Shown: positions 1 to 11,939, numbered from the stretch's first letter. The stretch is 64,000 bases of DNA from Ditylenchus dipsaci (GCA_004194705.1 SADC01000509.1:19410-83409); one strand, 5' to 3'. The notes: a model not told the origin generated them from the sequence alone. Translations and numbers: made by a program.

Positions 1-2100
1 CTTCTTTCTAATTTTTTAGAAGAACATTTCAACGTATTCGAATGCTCAGCGTGAAACGAAGCAAACGAAAATAATAAAATTTAGGCCGAAGTAATGACTC
101 AACTCTAAAAACCTCAAAGATAAATGACCGTTTTTAGTTCGAATATTCAACGAAAAAATTCGAAAACACAGCGCCAATAATTATTTGACAGCATATGATG
201 TTCTGAAATGCTGTAAAATGTAGCTTTCGATCTTATATTATATTTACTCTATTGACTCCTCGCTTTCTTATAATTTCACAAGTTACGAACCCGATGTTTC
301 AACTTATAGAAAACATCCAGCAAATCTGTTTTTTCGTTTTCTTGATTAGCACGAGCTCTACTGATTGCACTTTTCAAGTTTTGGTTGAGCACACCAACTC
401 TAAAACAACCTTAAATTTTCCGCTTTTTTATGGTCGGAAACTAACTCCTATTGGGATCAGAATCAGCTGATCTAGATCCTGGCTCGAACATCATTCATTG
501 TTAACAGCCTTTGATTTGAAGTTTATCTGAAAGTATTAAAAATTAAAATTTTTTATTAGCTTGGCCATTTTAGGCGAATTTTTTTGTTTTTTAGTACATA
601 GATTTAAAATTTCGAGTTTTTTCTTTCCATGTTTGCCTGTAAACCAAATCTATCATCATTTTTATTTAGTTAAATGTTTTTATTTAAATATTGGGTATTA
701 GCCATGGTTCGCGAAAACAGCAAAATAGCTGATAAGCAGCTAATTTAAATTTCAAATAAGAATTTGAAGGACAGCAAAAATGCAGCAAAACGCAGCAAAA
801 CTTTTGTTGACTTTTTGCTTTATTTGGCTGCGTTTTTACCGCATTCTCGCTACATCCATGTTTTCTTTATTTATCTTTCATTTCTTGCATTTTATCTTTG
901 TTTTTTTTTTCAAATAACAACCCTAAAAGCGGGAACTCTCTAATAGTTTTTTTCAATAGATTTTTAAGCGTAAATGTCCAATTCGATGTGGTCATCCAGC
1001 TAGGGTGATTTTTTCATACTTTTTAGGCTCCAAAACATGACCATGCTCACGGCGGTCCACCAATTCAATCCAATCAATCCACCAATTTTCCTAATCATTG
1101 ATCTAATGTTCGTATTTTCCAACTTGTTTTCTAACAAAACAAAGCATGGAACCTATTCATTGTTTATTTTTTAGAAACTCAATGAAAAAATTCATACGTG
1201 AATCCAGCAATTAGGAAATTTTTTTGAATTGGTGGGTAACAACTATTTGGCCCTTCAAGTTTTGAAGAACATGCTCGAGATCGAACATTATAAATTGTTG
1301 TCAACAAACTTTTTAATAAAGGAAGACTAGAGAGAAACCTATGAATAAATCCATTAGAAAATTTTCACTCATTTGAAGGCTTTATAAAAAATCAATTATC
1401 TAAGTTCTTATAGTCTGATCCAGGGATGGACCTGAACCGGTCCATACTAATTGAGAGTTTACTGTGTAATGACCGTTGACTGTATTTTTCACTGAATGTT
1501 GACTGTATTATATATTATATTATAAATTTTTTCCTTGCATTATTTCGGCAAATGCTTTTTTGCGTTCGGTTTCTTTCGAACAGAAATTTTATATTGCATA
1601 TAATGTCAAAAATAAAATAACCTTAACTAGGTTTTGCTGAACAGTTAATGAAACTATTACTCTGGATGATTTCTATGCTTATTTGTTTAACTTTAATTGA
1701 TGATGTTACAAATAATTAACTTTAATCAGTAATCTGATTTTTACTAGGTTCTATACCGGTTAATCAAATTAATGAATCATGACCAGTAAACTAATCAGCC
1801 ATAATATTTTCGGAATGAACAAAATCTCGTTGCCAGCGACACTTATGATCCTATAAAAAAGCTGCTTTACAAATTGCCATTGTAGTTGATGGCATTGGTC
1901 TTCGAAAGCAATTAACATTGATCACAGAATTTTGATCGAAAGAAAAGAAAACGATCGAAATTGATGGAGTGCATAATAAAACAGCAACATTGTGCATGAT
2001 AAAAGCATTAATTGATAGATCATGTGAGAGAAGCAGTGGCTCTAAAAAAATCGGGTGTGATAAGTCATTAAAAAACAATAAAAATAGTCCCCTAGTTAAT
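1..2100. other. AT-rich non-coding stretch
   Basis: I see no credible coding region here. The block at about 300-480 resembles the interior of the TACCGTATTT-ended MITE family: it carries a TTTTCAAGTTTTGGTTGAGCAC segment like the ones near 11070 and 13170 (the latter inverted). The 72-residue open frame over it is therefore repeat-derived. Short direct motifs such as GCAGCAAAA near 780-800 are simple-sequence noise. Confidence 0.5.
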
Positions 2101-2194
2101 TGAATTCGAATGTCGATTGAAATCACTTTTTGCACCTTGGAGAAAATTCACCCTCTTTCTTTTCTCTCTTTGTAGTCCGGGATTGTTCAAGAGA

Positions 2195-2375
2195 CGGCGA
2201 AGCGCCGGGTTTAAAATAAGCACCGGTACCATGTTAGCGCCGGCGCTTAGCCGGCACTCCGCCGGCTTACAAATAAGCGCCGGTGCCTTGTCAGCGCTAG
2301 CGCTCAAGGCGCTGGCGCTAAGCCAGTAATCCGCCGGCACCAGGCTTAGCGCCGGCGCTAAGTTAAGGCCGGTTA
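2195..2375. repeat. GC-rich GCGCCGG palindromic cluster
   Basis: A compact GC island in AT-rich surroundings made of repeated GCGCCGGCGCTTAG, GCCGGC and GCGCTAGCGCT palindromes, arranged so that the block can fold on itself. The open frames on both strands across it are by-products of the composition. A related CCGGTGCC block lies at about 10090-10350. Confidence 0.7.
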
Positions 2376-2671
2376 TATATAAGCTATATTCCAAACACTG
2401 AAAGTGAGCAAAATTTTTGTATCACTGTGTCACACTGTGACATTTGGATCGTTTTTAAGTCATTTGAGAGAACAAATTGTCCAAATTAGCTAAAAACGGT
2501 CGTCTTTTGGAATAATTTGGAATAAGTTACAAGGGTCGGCAGGCGCCTATCGGCGCCTATTGAGATACTTTCGCAACAGACAATACCATATTTCTGACAA
2601 CAAAATATCGCTGAGGATTTTCAATTAGCTTTTGAACCGTTCTTATAAAGCGCTAATTCAAAATAGTTTTT

Positions 2672-3934
2672 CATTTAACACTGTCAGGAGGGATTGTACT
2701 AAGTGTAGCGTCTGGTGCAGAATTTCACGCTGAACACGTTGGTGAAAAGAACGGGGTTAAAAAAGTGCTTTTTCCAAACTTTTCAGCCTGTTGAAGTATG
2801 GCACTTTTTTGCCTACCTCAATCACCTGATCACCAGGTGCAAATTTGTGGTTTCCTCGCAAACTGTACACCCATCTGTTCATGTAATGTCTTAGAATGAC
2901 CGCTGGAATAATTGCTTTCATTTGAATATAAACATTGTACGATCGCTTGTTAATTTTCAGGAAAATATTCAAAGTTTTCAAGTGATATCAGATTTTGAGG
3001 ATTCTGGGTCCTCGGACAAAAATGCTCGTATTTTTATTCACAGCCCCGATCTAGCAAAACGGTTAATTGTGTATTGTATCGTGGAAGCAGGGCTACACAT
3101 TGAGTGTAAATATGCCTGATATTTGTTACAAAAATTAAAAAATAAGTGCGATTTTTGCCGAAAACCCGGATTTTTGGATATCAGGTTCTTTGCGATTTTT
3201 TGATGAATCTGATTTTCACTTCTTTTCAGGTCTCGTTTCCGAATTAAAGAAAAATCCGAACCGCTGTGCTGAGTGTCAAAGATGTTTTCTGGATAAAATG
3301 TCGTCATTATGCAGTTAACTCGTTGACGGTAAGCAAAATAGATACCGATGGTGCAGAGAATTTGGAAACGAGACCTGAAAAGAAGTGAAAATTGGATTCA
3401 TCAAAAAATTGCAAAGAACCCGATATCCAAAAATCCAGGTTTTTCGGCAAAAATCGCACTTTTTTTGTTACGTTGTAATTTTTACAAATATCGGTCATAT
3501 TTACACTCATTGTGTAGCTCTACTTCCGCGCTACAATACACAATTAACCGTTTTGCTAGATCGGGGCTGTGAATAAAAATATGAGCGTTTTTGTCGAGGA
3601 CCAGAATCCTGAAAATCTGATATCACTTGAAAACTTCGAATATTTTCTTGAAAATTATCACGCGATCCCACAATGATCATATTCAAATAAAGCCCTTATT
3701 CCGGCAGTTAATTTGAGACATTACATGCACAGATGGCTGTACAGTTTGCGAGGAAACCACAAATTTGCACCTGGTGATCAGGTGATTGAGGTAGGCAAAA
3801 AAGTGCCATACTTCAACAGGTGAAAAGTTTCGAAAAAGCACTTTTTCAACCCCGTTCTGTTCCCCAACGTGTTCAGCGTGAAATTCTGCACCAGACGCTA
3901 CATTTAGTACAATTCGTCCTGACAGGGTTAAATT
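2672..3934. mobile_element. Long inverted-repeat (foldback) element, about 1.26 kb
   Basis: The arm at about 2672-3240 is the reverse complement of the arm at about 3364-3934, with a loop of about 120 bp. Matching segments include CTGGTGCAGAATTTCACGCT on the left and its complement on the right, and the inner GGTCTCGTTTCC. No transposase is present, and the several 60-90 residue open frames are mirror images of each other in the arms. Superfamily not assigned. Confidence 0.8.
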
Positions 3935-4244
3935 TGTTTGAGATTTTCCACACAACGCCCCTACTTAATTTTCAAAGGGAAAAATTTCTAATTTTTCGAA
4001 ACAAGAAATCAAATCTAATAATAAAAGATCTTTCGCCGTCAAAAAAGCTTTTAAATGATACAAAACTCTCCCTTAACGGGACTACTTAAATTGGCGACAG
4101 ACAGACTGACGCCCCCGTCCCAAATACTATATAGAGATTTAAAAAACAATTTCAGAGACATATTTTGTAAATATCACCATGAACTAAAAAATGTGTGCAA
4201 CATTATAGATTTATAAACAGATCGGATTTTGGCCGTTTTTGAAG

Positions 4245-4325
4245 CCAAAGGTTGCTCAGTGATAAAGCGTTGGCTTGCTGTGGCAGTTAATTTTTCAACG
4301 TAATATTCACAACCCGTGCTAGCTA
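4245..4325 (+). repeat. tRNA-like (SINE-like) fragment with an A-box
   Basis: GGTTGCTCAGTGATAAAGCG resembles a tRNA D-arm/A-box and is followed by a Cys/Gly-anticodon-like stretch, but the expected B-box is degenerate. It may be the head of a decayed tRNA-derived SINE. It is not a functional tRNA gene. Confidence 0.3.
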
Positions 4326-4444
4326 ACTAATCCGGCAAATGCCTTTTTTAAGTTTTTCATAGTAAAGGCATGATGTATGAGTCGGTTTAAAATTACTTGG
4401 TTAAATACTTTTGTTTCTTTTGAATACCTCAACTATATTGGGGT

Positions 4445-4600
4445 TGCTGTCCTGCCGGGCCCGCTCCGTCGCCGTCCCGTCCTAAGACGACCCGATTTTG
4501 GACGGGACGGCGACGCGCAGGGAAAAAATAAGGCCAGGACGGAGACGGAGGACGGCCGGCCATTTTCTTAAGACGCCAGTCGGCCGGTGAGCAAATAACA
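4445..4600. repeat. GC-rich inverted repeat
   Basis: GACGGGACGGCGACG and its complement CGTCGCCGTCCCGTC, together with a GGCCGGCC palindrome, form a short, strongly structured GC-rich block. Open frames on both strands are compositional artefacts. Confidence 0.55.
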
Positions 4601-4904
4601 GAAGAGAGTGTAAAGCAATGAGAAATATATAGCGTTTTATCAACATTACGGTTCCTAGTTCAAAAAGAGACTGCATTTCATAGTCCGAACAGTTCGAATA
4701 CCACTATAAACAGAGCGGTGTATTTTTTTCAACGGACGCAAGAGATGCGCAGATTCACTCAGATTCTCCCCGATCAAGAGTTTCTGCGTGTACAAACAAT
4801 ATGTGCTATCTTTATGAAAAGTAAGTGCAAATAACAATTTGTGAAAATGAAAACGGTAACACTTTAGTGACCACTTTTGTCAGGAATTTTTGAAAACCGA
4901 TTGC

Positions 4905-5520
4905 ATATTCGTGTTTCTCGACCCCGATTTATCCGAGAAACAGTCAACAGATTCTGTGAAAGAGGAAAAACAATTTTTTCGAACCACAGGGAGTATCATT
5001 GTTTTTGTAGTCAAAATTTAGTCAAAGTTTGAAATTCAAATTGGCGCTTTTTGAATTTAAAAGGGAATAAGGGCTGTGTTGGGAGGGAAGGGAATAAAAT
5101 GAAGCCACTTTCATGGAAGAATGATTTAAAAAAGTAAATTTAAGACTACTTAGATTGTCTTACCATGTTTTTCAACATGACCATGGCAAAAAGAGACTCT
5201 GTACCCCTGCGCCCCTGAAGTGGGCCCTCAACGTCTTTTAAAAGTGTTTCTAAACATCCAATATCGATCTAAATTGGCCTCAGGAGTTAAAAAAAGGGGT
5301 CGAGGTTTCGGGTCAAAAAGCGGAATCTAAGCGGTGTGCGCATCTCTTGCCTCCCTTTGGTGGCGCAGGGGGCTTGGTAGGTTAAACATGTGCGGACTCA
5401 TTTACCTCAGAAATAATTCCGAGCAAGACTCTCGATCAAAAATACATTTAGAGATTCCGAGAGAGTACTCTTGATCATAAAATACATACAGAGTTTTTTT
5501 GCCATGGTCTAAACTCAAGC
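4905..5520. mobile_element. Degenerate module-A foldback with decayed core
   Basis: It carries the landmarks of the modular foldback family: TTTCTCGACCC near the start, a CGAACCACAGGG segment, GGGCTGTGTTGGGAGGGAAGG, CATGGCAAAAAGAGACTCT, and a decayed core at about 5325-5420 containing TGCGCATCTCTTGCC, GCGCAGGGGGCTTGG and ATTTACCTCAG. It is older than the copies at 12.0, 14.4 and 20.1 kb because core bases and flanks have drifted. Another fragment of the core flank lies at 5860-5915 (TTTTTTCATGCATCCAGAGTCAC, given here only as a landmark). Confidence 0.65.
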
Positions 5521-6447
5521 AGTCCCTTATCTTCCAAGTGGACGGCCAGCTCGATTACTTCAGTACAGCCGAATTTTTATTCAACTTTTTTTAAATCGCG
5601 CACGGCGCTGTTTTAGGCTAGATAGCACTATTTGTATGCTTATCAGAATTATTTCCTGAAATTTATTGCTCCATTGTTGTGTTGTTGTATGCGTGGTACG
5701 AATAAACTGCTAGGGAACTCCGGTCGCATCAGATAAAATTTCGAAATTAATTCCAAATCATTCAGAATTGTGGGAGTTTAGAAAATAAGCGCCCATGGGC
5801 TCTTATTAGATGAAATACGGTAGTTTTGAATCGTGAGGCCTGCGCATAAAAAACATTTATATGCGTGTTTTTTCATGCATCCAGAGTCACGTTAAAGTGA
5901 TTTGTCTCAGGTATGCGCTTCCCAATCGCTATGCTGGTACAATGAATAAAAATAACCACAAGTTTTGTGCATGCCAACAAAGTAATTTACTAAATGTTTA
6001 TTATCATTATTATTTTGTCTTCGGATTGAATCAAATTCGTACAACCGATTTTGTCGTTATTTGTCCACCTAACAAAACACCTACTGTTTTTTTCTCTATT
6101 AACTTTCTTCTGTGTAATAACTCCTCTTTCTTTGATAACTTCCCAATATCGACCCCCCACGGACTTCGAAACTCCGCTAAGCCGCCTATTTTTAGATCAT
6201 TTCTGGTCATCTTCTGTCCATTCTGATGTTTATGTCTCGTAAGCAGAATATAACGATGATTTTAAATCTGCAATACGAGTTTTCAAATCATCCAGCTTCA
6301 CCTAATCCAGCCAGGTCCAGTTAAGAATTCAGGTGAAATAAAATATACCTGAATTTGTAACTGTAATTGGTCAGGATCAAAACCGGACTCTTTTTCGAAA
6401 TCTGATTGCAGATTTGTAATCGCTGTTGAATTCTGTCTTAAAAAGGT

Positions 6448-7192
6448 ATATCGTATTTGCTCTAATAGGCGCCCCTGCTTCAATATACGCCCCTGCTCTG
6501 ATATGCGCCCCTTTGGTGGACTTTATTAAATAAACGCCCACACCAATTAACGCCCTCCCCTCATGGCTAGTATATATAGGAAAGAATGCTATTTTTGCTG
6601 ATAGGTATGTTTTTCTGCAAAATTCTCTGCTACAATCGATATCGGCCGATTTCAGAGAGCAAACTGTGGTTATGGCATAAAAAAAACGACCAAAACAGGA
6701 CGAAGGGACGGATATTTTGATACGACGATTTCGAATATTGTTCACCCCAAATTTATATTCTGTGAGTGATGTGTGGTGAAAGTGGCTCTTGTTGTTATGA
6801 AATTCAGATGAATTTTAGGCTCTAAGGTACAATGGGCACCATTTTTTTGCTTTCGATCTCTTGTTCATTTTTGGGATTTTCGGAAAAGTAATTTCGGCAA
6901 ATCGGAAAACTATATGAGTCATTTGTGGTTACAATTATTGATCATATATATTTTTTGTTATTGATTAGGGACAAACAAATAAATAATGACAAAATTGCAA
7001 AACATAGTAGGAAGGACCAAAAGAAAACATGGCACCTATTGTACAATAAAGCCAAATTTTGTTTGCTTTGACTACATCAAGTCTGATTTCATTCGGCGCC
7101 AAGAGTTTTAAAAAAAAATTCCCCGCTCCAATTAACGCCCCCCCCTTAAAGAGACTTTTAAAGATAAACGTTTATCAGAGGAAATACGGTAT
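6448..7192. mobile_element. TACCGTATTT-family MITE, about 745 bp
   Basis: The left end reads ATATCGTATTTGCTCTAATA and the right end is the complement of ATACCGTATTTCCTCTGATA. Near the ends, short degenerate repeats of the form TATACGCCCCTGCTCTGA occur on the left and ACGCCCCCCCC on the right. No transposase frame is present. Ends of the same family occur at about 5770-5825, 10920-11185, 13082-13369, 18148-18380, 31146-31400, 35060-35160, 36462-36500, 43745-43812 and 59655-59692. Confidence 0.7.
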
Positions 7193-7310
7193 ATGAGAAT
7201 GGACAAAATATGTCCAGAAGTAGGCTAAACAAACTGACGAGCGGGTTTTGACCTCGCTCAATTGGGCGATCGTCTGATTAAAGTGACGCTCCTTCCTTAA
7301 TTGACATGGC

Positions 7311-7727
7311 TCACCTTTGCATTGAATGGAACAACGTTGAAAGGGTGTCCTGGTCCTCCAACTTTTTACTTATGATTTGGACAGCATCATCGCCAGGAAT
7401 TATGCCAGTACACACAACCGTGTAGTAGGATATTTCAGTTAAGTGGGAGCCATGGTCTAAACAGTCAGGTCGAATTTCTGCATGTATGCATATCTTTCGC
7501 ATGACATCATCGTAATCTATTATATGATTGTGCAGAACACTAACTCCTTCCTTATTTCGATCTAATAGCATGTTCTCTTCCCGGATTTTGGTAATAGTCG
7601 ATAAAATGGCAGTAGTCTTCATGCTTGAAATGGTATTGCTATCTGAAAACTTCTGGCGCTCACATATTGAACTTTTGTTCTTCATCGTTGGATTTACGTA
7701 TGAATTTTTCAACTTGGTTTCTAACAA
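7311..7727 (-). CDS. Unknown protein, exon of a minus-strand gene
   Basis: A 138-codon open frame with balanced composition and no repeat character, so likely real coding sequence. I do not recognise the family. The predicted product is acidic and mixed, with a segment running from ILSTITKIREENMLLDRN to IISKKLEDQDTLSTLF. The frame ends in ATGCAAAG|GTGAGC, so the apparent stop may instead be a splice donor and the gene may continue to lower coordinates, where a MITE begins (7192). Upstream, GAAGTTTTCAG|AT inside the open frame could be an acceptor, which would make the true exon begin near 7665. Exons at 8384-8187 and 8130-8090 on the same strand may belong to the same gene, but the phases do not join cleanly, so either exons are missing or the locus is damaged. 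Confidence 0.45.
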   Translation of the reverse strand: MLETKLKNSYVNPTMKNKSSICERQKFSDSNTISSMKTTAILSTITKIREENMLLDRNKEGVSVLHNHIIDYDDVMRKICIHAEIRPDCLDHGSHLTEISYYTVVCTGIIPGDDAVQIISKKLEDQDTLSTLFHSMQR

Positions 7728-7859
7728 TACTAAACCTAAAATTAAATACTAGGCCTGGTTTTGTTAGAAACCAAGCTGAAAAATCCGTACAGAAGTTGAA
7801 TGCTTAGTCGAAAAAATTTAAACTGCGGAGAGAATCCAAAACAGGTCAAAACAAATTCA

Positions 7860-7995
7860 AAACAGTGTCAATTTCATGAGGATGAGGACGACGTGAGCTC
7901 ATGCAACGTGAGGTTGCGTGAGAATTTTAAAAGGCTCTCCTCACGTGAGAATCGGTCATCATGAGGATGAGCTCACGATGTTGTGAGCTTATGCA
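7860..7995. repeat. Degenerate inverted repeats of a TGAGCTCACG motif
   Basis: CATGAGGATGAG, GAGCTCATGCA and CTCACGTGAG recur in both orientations and make a short hairpin-rich block between the two groups of minus-strand exons. Confidence 0.5.
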
Positions 7996-8384
7996 AACCG
8001 CGGTATGAACTGCAAAAACTACAACTTCAAAAGATCAGAAAAAGCTTAGTATGATATTTTTTAGCTTGCCAGAAGAATTTTTATTTTACCTTGCTTGAGT
8101 GAAACAACCCTTCTTGCTCTTTAAGATCATCTGCAATGATGTTTGTTGTGTGTCAAACAAATAAAATTATTATGCTGCTCCCTCACCTCTGATTTGAGTA
8201 GCTAAAGAAGCACACAACTCAGGTTCCTCCACCAATCTTGTCTGTATGCTTGGTCTTCTTCAGATGGCTTGATTAGCAACTGTCGGCTTAGACCAGCTGG
8301 CTCCTGGTTCTCAAAGCAGTTGGCCACACACCGACGGATTTGCTGCTTCTTGGACTCTATTTCCGCGGAAAAAAATGTTCGAAA
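7989..8384 (-). CDS. Unknown multi-exon gene, three exons on minus strand
   Basis: Exon X (8384-8187) follows a good acceptor (ATTATTTTCAG) and ends at AATCAGAG|GTGAGG. Exon Y (8130-8090) follows ACATCATTGCAG and ends at CAAGCAAG|GTAAAA. A third exon would begin at 8009 after AGTTTTTGCAG and reach a TAA within seven codons. Exon X encodes a coherent polypeptide containing KKQQIRRCVANCFENQ and LSRQLLIKPSEEDQAYRQ. In that frame it runs into a stop, whereas the frame that joins exon Y (VEEPELCASLATQIRDDLKE) is shifted, so a frameshift near 8245 is implied. I do not recognise the family. The splice signals and coding-like composition argue for a real gene or a recent pseudogene. Confidence 0.45.
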
Positions 8385-8445
8385 CTGAAAATAATGAATA
8401 CAAAAAAAGTTTTTCTTACTTTATAAACATTTTTGGGTATAGTGG

Positions 8446-9066
8446 AGTTGCCGGTGCTGCCAAAATGCCTTGGTCCCCCTGTTGTTTTTTTCATGAAAAC
8501 AGCTTGGTCCCCTGTGGTTTTCAAGGTGATTATGTTAAAGCAGGGCTTCAAAATTCAAAAAAACAAGGACATTTGGTCAAAAAACAGGAATTTAAAAAAA
8601 AGTACATTTTATCTGGTGTATATTGCCATTTTGAAGCGAAAAAAGATTTAGGCTGAAACTTTGAAAATAAAAAAAGATTTGGAGTCCCAAAAAAACAAAT
8701 CTTTTTATAAAGAACATATGGCAGCCCTGTGTTAAAAGCAAGGCTCCGAATCGTTCTTTTTACAAAGATTTGTCCTTTTTCGGCAACCTGAATCTTTAAA
8801 TCCCTAATTCACCCTGAAAATCAGTCAAAATCTTTTTTTTTAGCTTCAAAATGGCAACAAGCACTGGATATAATGACCCTTTAACTTCAAAATAGTCAAA
8901 ATGTCCTTTTTTACCCAAATGTCATTTATTGAAAATTTTCATTCGGAGCCCTAGTTAAAGGCGATTTTGATTACCATAATAACCTGATCACCATGATCAC
9001 AGTGTTACAATAACTAAAATGAACAGGGGGACCAAGGCATTTTAGGAGCACCGTGTTCTCCAATAG
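8446..9066. mobile_element. MITE with GCCTTGGTCCCCC ends, about 620 bp
   Basis: Left end CCAAAATGCCTTGGTCCCCC and right end its complement (GGGGGACCAAGGCATTTTAG) form the terminal inverted repeats. Each end is preceded by GGTGCT(G/C)C-type sequence on its own strand. The inside holds a second inverted pair built on AAAAGATTT and TTTTGAAGC segments. A 13-bp direct repeat, TTTCTTACTTTAT, lies outside both ends. The same terminal motif occurs at 29051-29600, 17275 and 43706. Confidence 0.65.
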
Positions 9067-9266
9067 AACCAACTTTTTTCTTACAACAGTATTTCTTACT
9101 TTATGAATAAGTCACTAAAAAAGTTTGGAGCTGAACTATATTTGATGATGTTTATTAGTTTCTGATTTTAAATTAAAATTCAAATTTTTGAAATTGAGAT
9201 GAGCGTTCAAAAGCAAATATATCAGAATAAGAAAATAAATTTTCAGCCAAATTGATTCCTCTCAAA

Positions 9267-9500
9267 ATTCACCTACAAAGTGTGTTTCCATTTCATGTTC
9301 CTCCAAGCAATGTCTTTTGACACTACCTTGGTGGGGAAGCGAGATTGCAGGTCCTGCACTAGACACATTTCGCATTGGTAAGGGCTGTATTGAAAGTGCA
9401 CTTTGCCAGATGACACTTCAGGGACTCCACATCCCGGAACTTCTCTTGGCATTCCGTGCAAATAACTATCATCTGAGCACGAATTGCTTGATTCATAGAG
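9267..9500 (-). pseudogene. Zinc-finger protein remnant
   Basis: On the minus strand one frame encodes ICTECQEKFRDVESLKCHLAKC, a C-x2-C...H-x4-C finger (quoted in pieces: CTEC, then CHLAKC). A shifted frame directly downstream encodes YQCEMC followed by DLQSRFPTKVVSKDIAW and a terminal KWKHTL, which resembles a second C2H2-type finger with altered spacing. The two fingers lie in different frames, so a frameshift separates them, and the first frame runs into TAG. Nothing recognisable precedes it. Most likely a decayed fragment of a nematode zinc-finger gene; exact family unknown. Confidence 0.45.
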
Positions 9501-9539
9501 AGCACTCGAAGAAAAGTTACTGATCTAAATAATCAGACT

Positions 9540-10080
9540 TGTATTTAGTTTTGCACTATTTCTGTATTACTAGTGTGACTAGCACTTACGGCGCCTTCAC
9601 TATTACACTGGCGCTCTTTCAGATCCCCTTCTTCATTCTTTACCTTCCCCCTAGCACTCCATCCCCATAGGCGCCTTGGAAAAATTTCCGTTCTGAATTA
9701 CGCATCGTACTCAGCATGGTCGATTTACTTTACAAAACATGGATAGAATACAAACAGAACGCCAAATTTTGGATTCCTCTCGAGACAAAAATTTCGAAAA
9801 TGTAAATTTCAAAAATTTGTTTGCTACACATAAGAGGTGGTGCTCATCTCTTTCAGTGCTCTTATTTCATTAATTAATATTTAAAACCATCTCCAGAGAC
9901 AATTTTTTAAAGGTCCCTTCAAAAAACTTCAAAAAAACAAAAAAGCGGAGATTGAGCACAGGGCTCGTGTAGACTATTGAGATGCTAAGTTCCTTACAAA
10001 AAGAATCGCAGATCGTTAAGCGCGTAAAACGATGGTCCATTTCAACTCAATATAAATCGGACTGTTACAAGAGTTGCTAC
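9540..10080. other. No gene seen
   Basis: Mixed AT-rich sequence without credible open frames or clear repeats. Confidence 0.4.
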
Positions 10081-10089
10081 CAGTGTTTT

Positions 10090-10360
10090 AAGTGGGGCCG
10101 GTGCGGCACCGGCAGCTCAAGGCACCGCGCCGGTGACGTGAGTTGGTGCCGGTGCCGTAATTCTCATATTCTGTGCCATGAGCTGGTGCCGGTGCCATAT
10201 TTTTTCGAGGTCGGTGCAATAAATCAATGCCGGTGCCGAAATTCACATTACATCGGTGCGGGATCGGCACCAGGCCACTCACGGCAGAGCACCGGTGCCG
10301 CGAGCCGGTGCCAAATTTCCGGAGTCGGTGACGTGGATTGGTGCCGGTAACGTATTTCTA
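10090..10360. repeat. CCGGTGCC degenerate repeat island
   Basis: GGTGCCGGTGCC, GCACCGGCA and GTCGGTGC recur about every 25-40 bp, giving a GC-rich block with frequent inverted pairs. The 122-residue frame rich in C, R and W is a translation of this repeat, not a protein. It resembles the 2195-2375 island in composition and may have a similar origin. Confidence 0.65.
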
Positions 10361-10919
10361 AGATTTACAACACTGGTTGCTACTGATCCAGCAATTTATC
10401 GGTTGACTTAACTCGGTAGTCCATCAGCCCTTTTTAATGTGCTTTTGCAGAGTGCAGCCCGTTTCCAATGACTGAGAGTAAATCTCATGTTTTTTTTAAC
10501 AAGGGAGGGGCTGTAAACCTTTTTTTACTCATAAAAATGTTCTGTTAAAGTGATTTTGTAGCTAAGATTCAGGGCTACACGATGATATTTTTTCAGCCAC
10601 AAATCTCTGAAAAGACTTTGAAAAAAATAGGTTTACTCTCACTGCCTTTTACTCTGCCTTTCAGTCATTAGTGTCAGTGGCAGAGTGAAAGGCAGAGTGA
10701 GAGTATCTCATTTTTATCAAAACTTTTTCATAAATTGTGGCTGGAAATTTTTTTATTGTGTGGCCCTGAGTCATAGCTACAAAATGTGACCAAAAGATCA
10801 AAAAGTTCAATGCGAAAAAAATAACATCCCTTCCCGCGCTAAAAACATAAGATTCACTCTCATTTATTGAATACAAGGCTTAAATGTTCACAATGTACCA
10901 GCTAACAATTTGAACTACC

Positions 10920-11185
10920 TTGTTTTCTGTATTTAGTCCCCCCCCCTCTATGATAAATCCTCCTCTGTAATATCTCCCTTTATGGACCTCAGATCTCAAC
11001 CTGGAGAAATTATTTTGTAAGTCTGTTCTTTTTGTTTTCTTAATTATCATGAGTTTTCCTGATTCCACTTTTCAGATTTTGGTTGAGCACCCAAAAATCT
11101 CGAAATCGACCTTGAAATTTTTCGACTTTTTTGAGGTTGAACAATAACTCCCGGCGGATTTAATACAGCAAACACGGTATTTCTA
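10920..11185. mobile_element. TACCGTATTT-family MITE, partial
   Basis: The interior shows the family segment TTTTCAGATTTTGGTTGAGCA, then GAGGTTGAACAATAAC, and the right end holds AACACGGTATTTC. The 62-residue minus-strand open frame ending near 10880 reads through this copy and matches the frame in the 13082-13369 copy, so it is element-derived. Confidence 0.5.
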
Positions 11186-11939
11186 CTTGGAGAATTTAAT
11201 TTTTGTAAAGTTGTTGAGATGAGAAATAGTTAGAAAGTGGTCATCTTTTTGAAATCGTCTAGAAAAATATAACATAAAAGTCTTAAAACGTACCTCTAGA
11301 TTTAAATTGCTTTTTATTACTTTTTTTCAAATTCATATTGAAAATCTGATTTGACACAAAAATGCTTAAAATTTCAGCTTTTGTATGGTATAAAACATGT
11401 TTACATGTCTCGAAATTAAATTTGGAAAAATTAAGAATCATCCTGTATATAGCGATAGATAGACAAATAATTACAAGATTCATGCAGATGTAAAGTTATG
11501 GCCAAAGGTCAATAGGGCGTTTATAATGAATCATCTTGTAATTGCAAAAAATAGAAAGACTTTCTTCCATCAATGATTTGCACTGCAATGCCTGTTAAGC
11601 ATCATACGGAAAACGTTTTAAAAACAAAAGAAATGGTTGTGAATTGGAAAGAATCTCGAGTTTCCTACACAGGTGTAATCAAAGCCTTTGCTTTACAAAA
11701 GACAAGCTGTTGTAACCACTCTGTAAGACTCGTGCAAAAAGCTGCTCGTTATTTCCTCAAAATCAAGCAATGAATTTCAAAAAGGCCGTTCGCAGGGTTT
11801 AGTGCCAATTTGAAAAAGTGCAGTTTTTAAAAATGAATTTTTCATAAAAATGTCAGACCCTTACGACCGTTTTTCGTGCTTTCGTGATAAGACAAAAAAA
11901 CTTCGAACTTCCAGGGGGCTCTAGCGAAAATTGGCGTTA

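Noticed and set aside
2092..2394. 100-residue frame with SASALSASA and similar repeats
   Set aside because: Translation of the GCGCCGG palindrome cluster.
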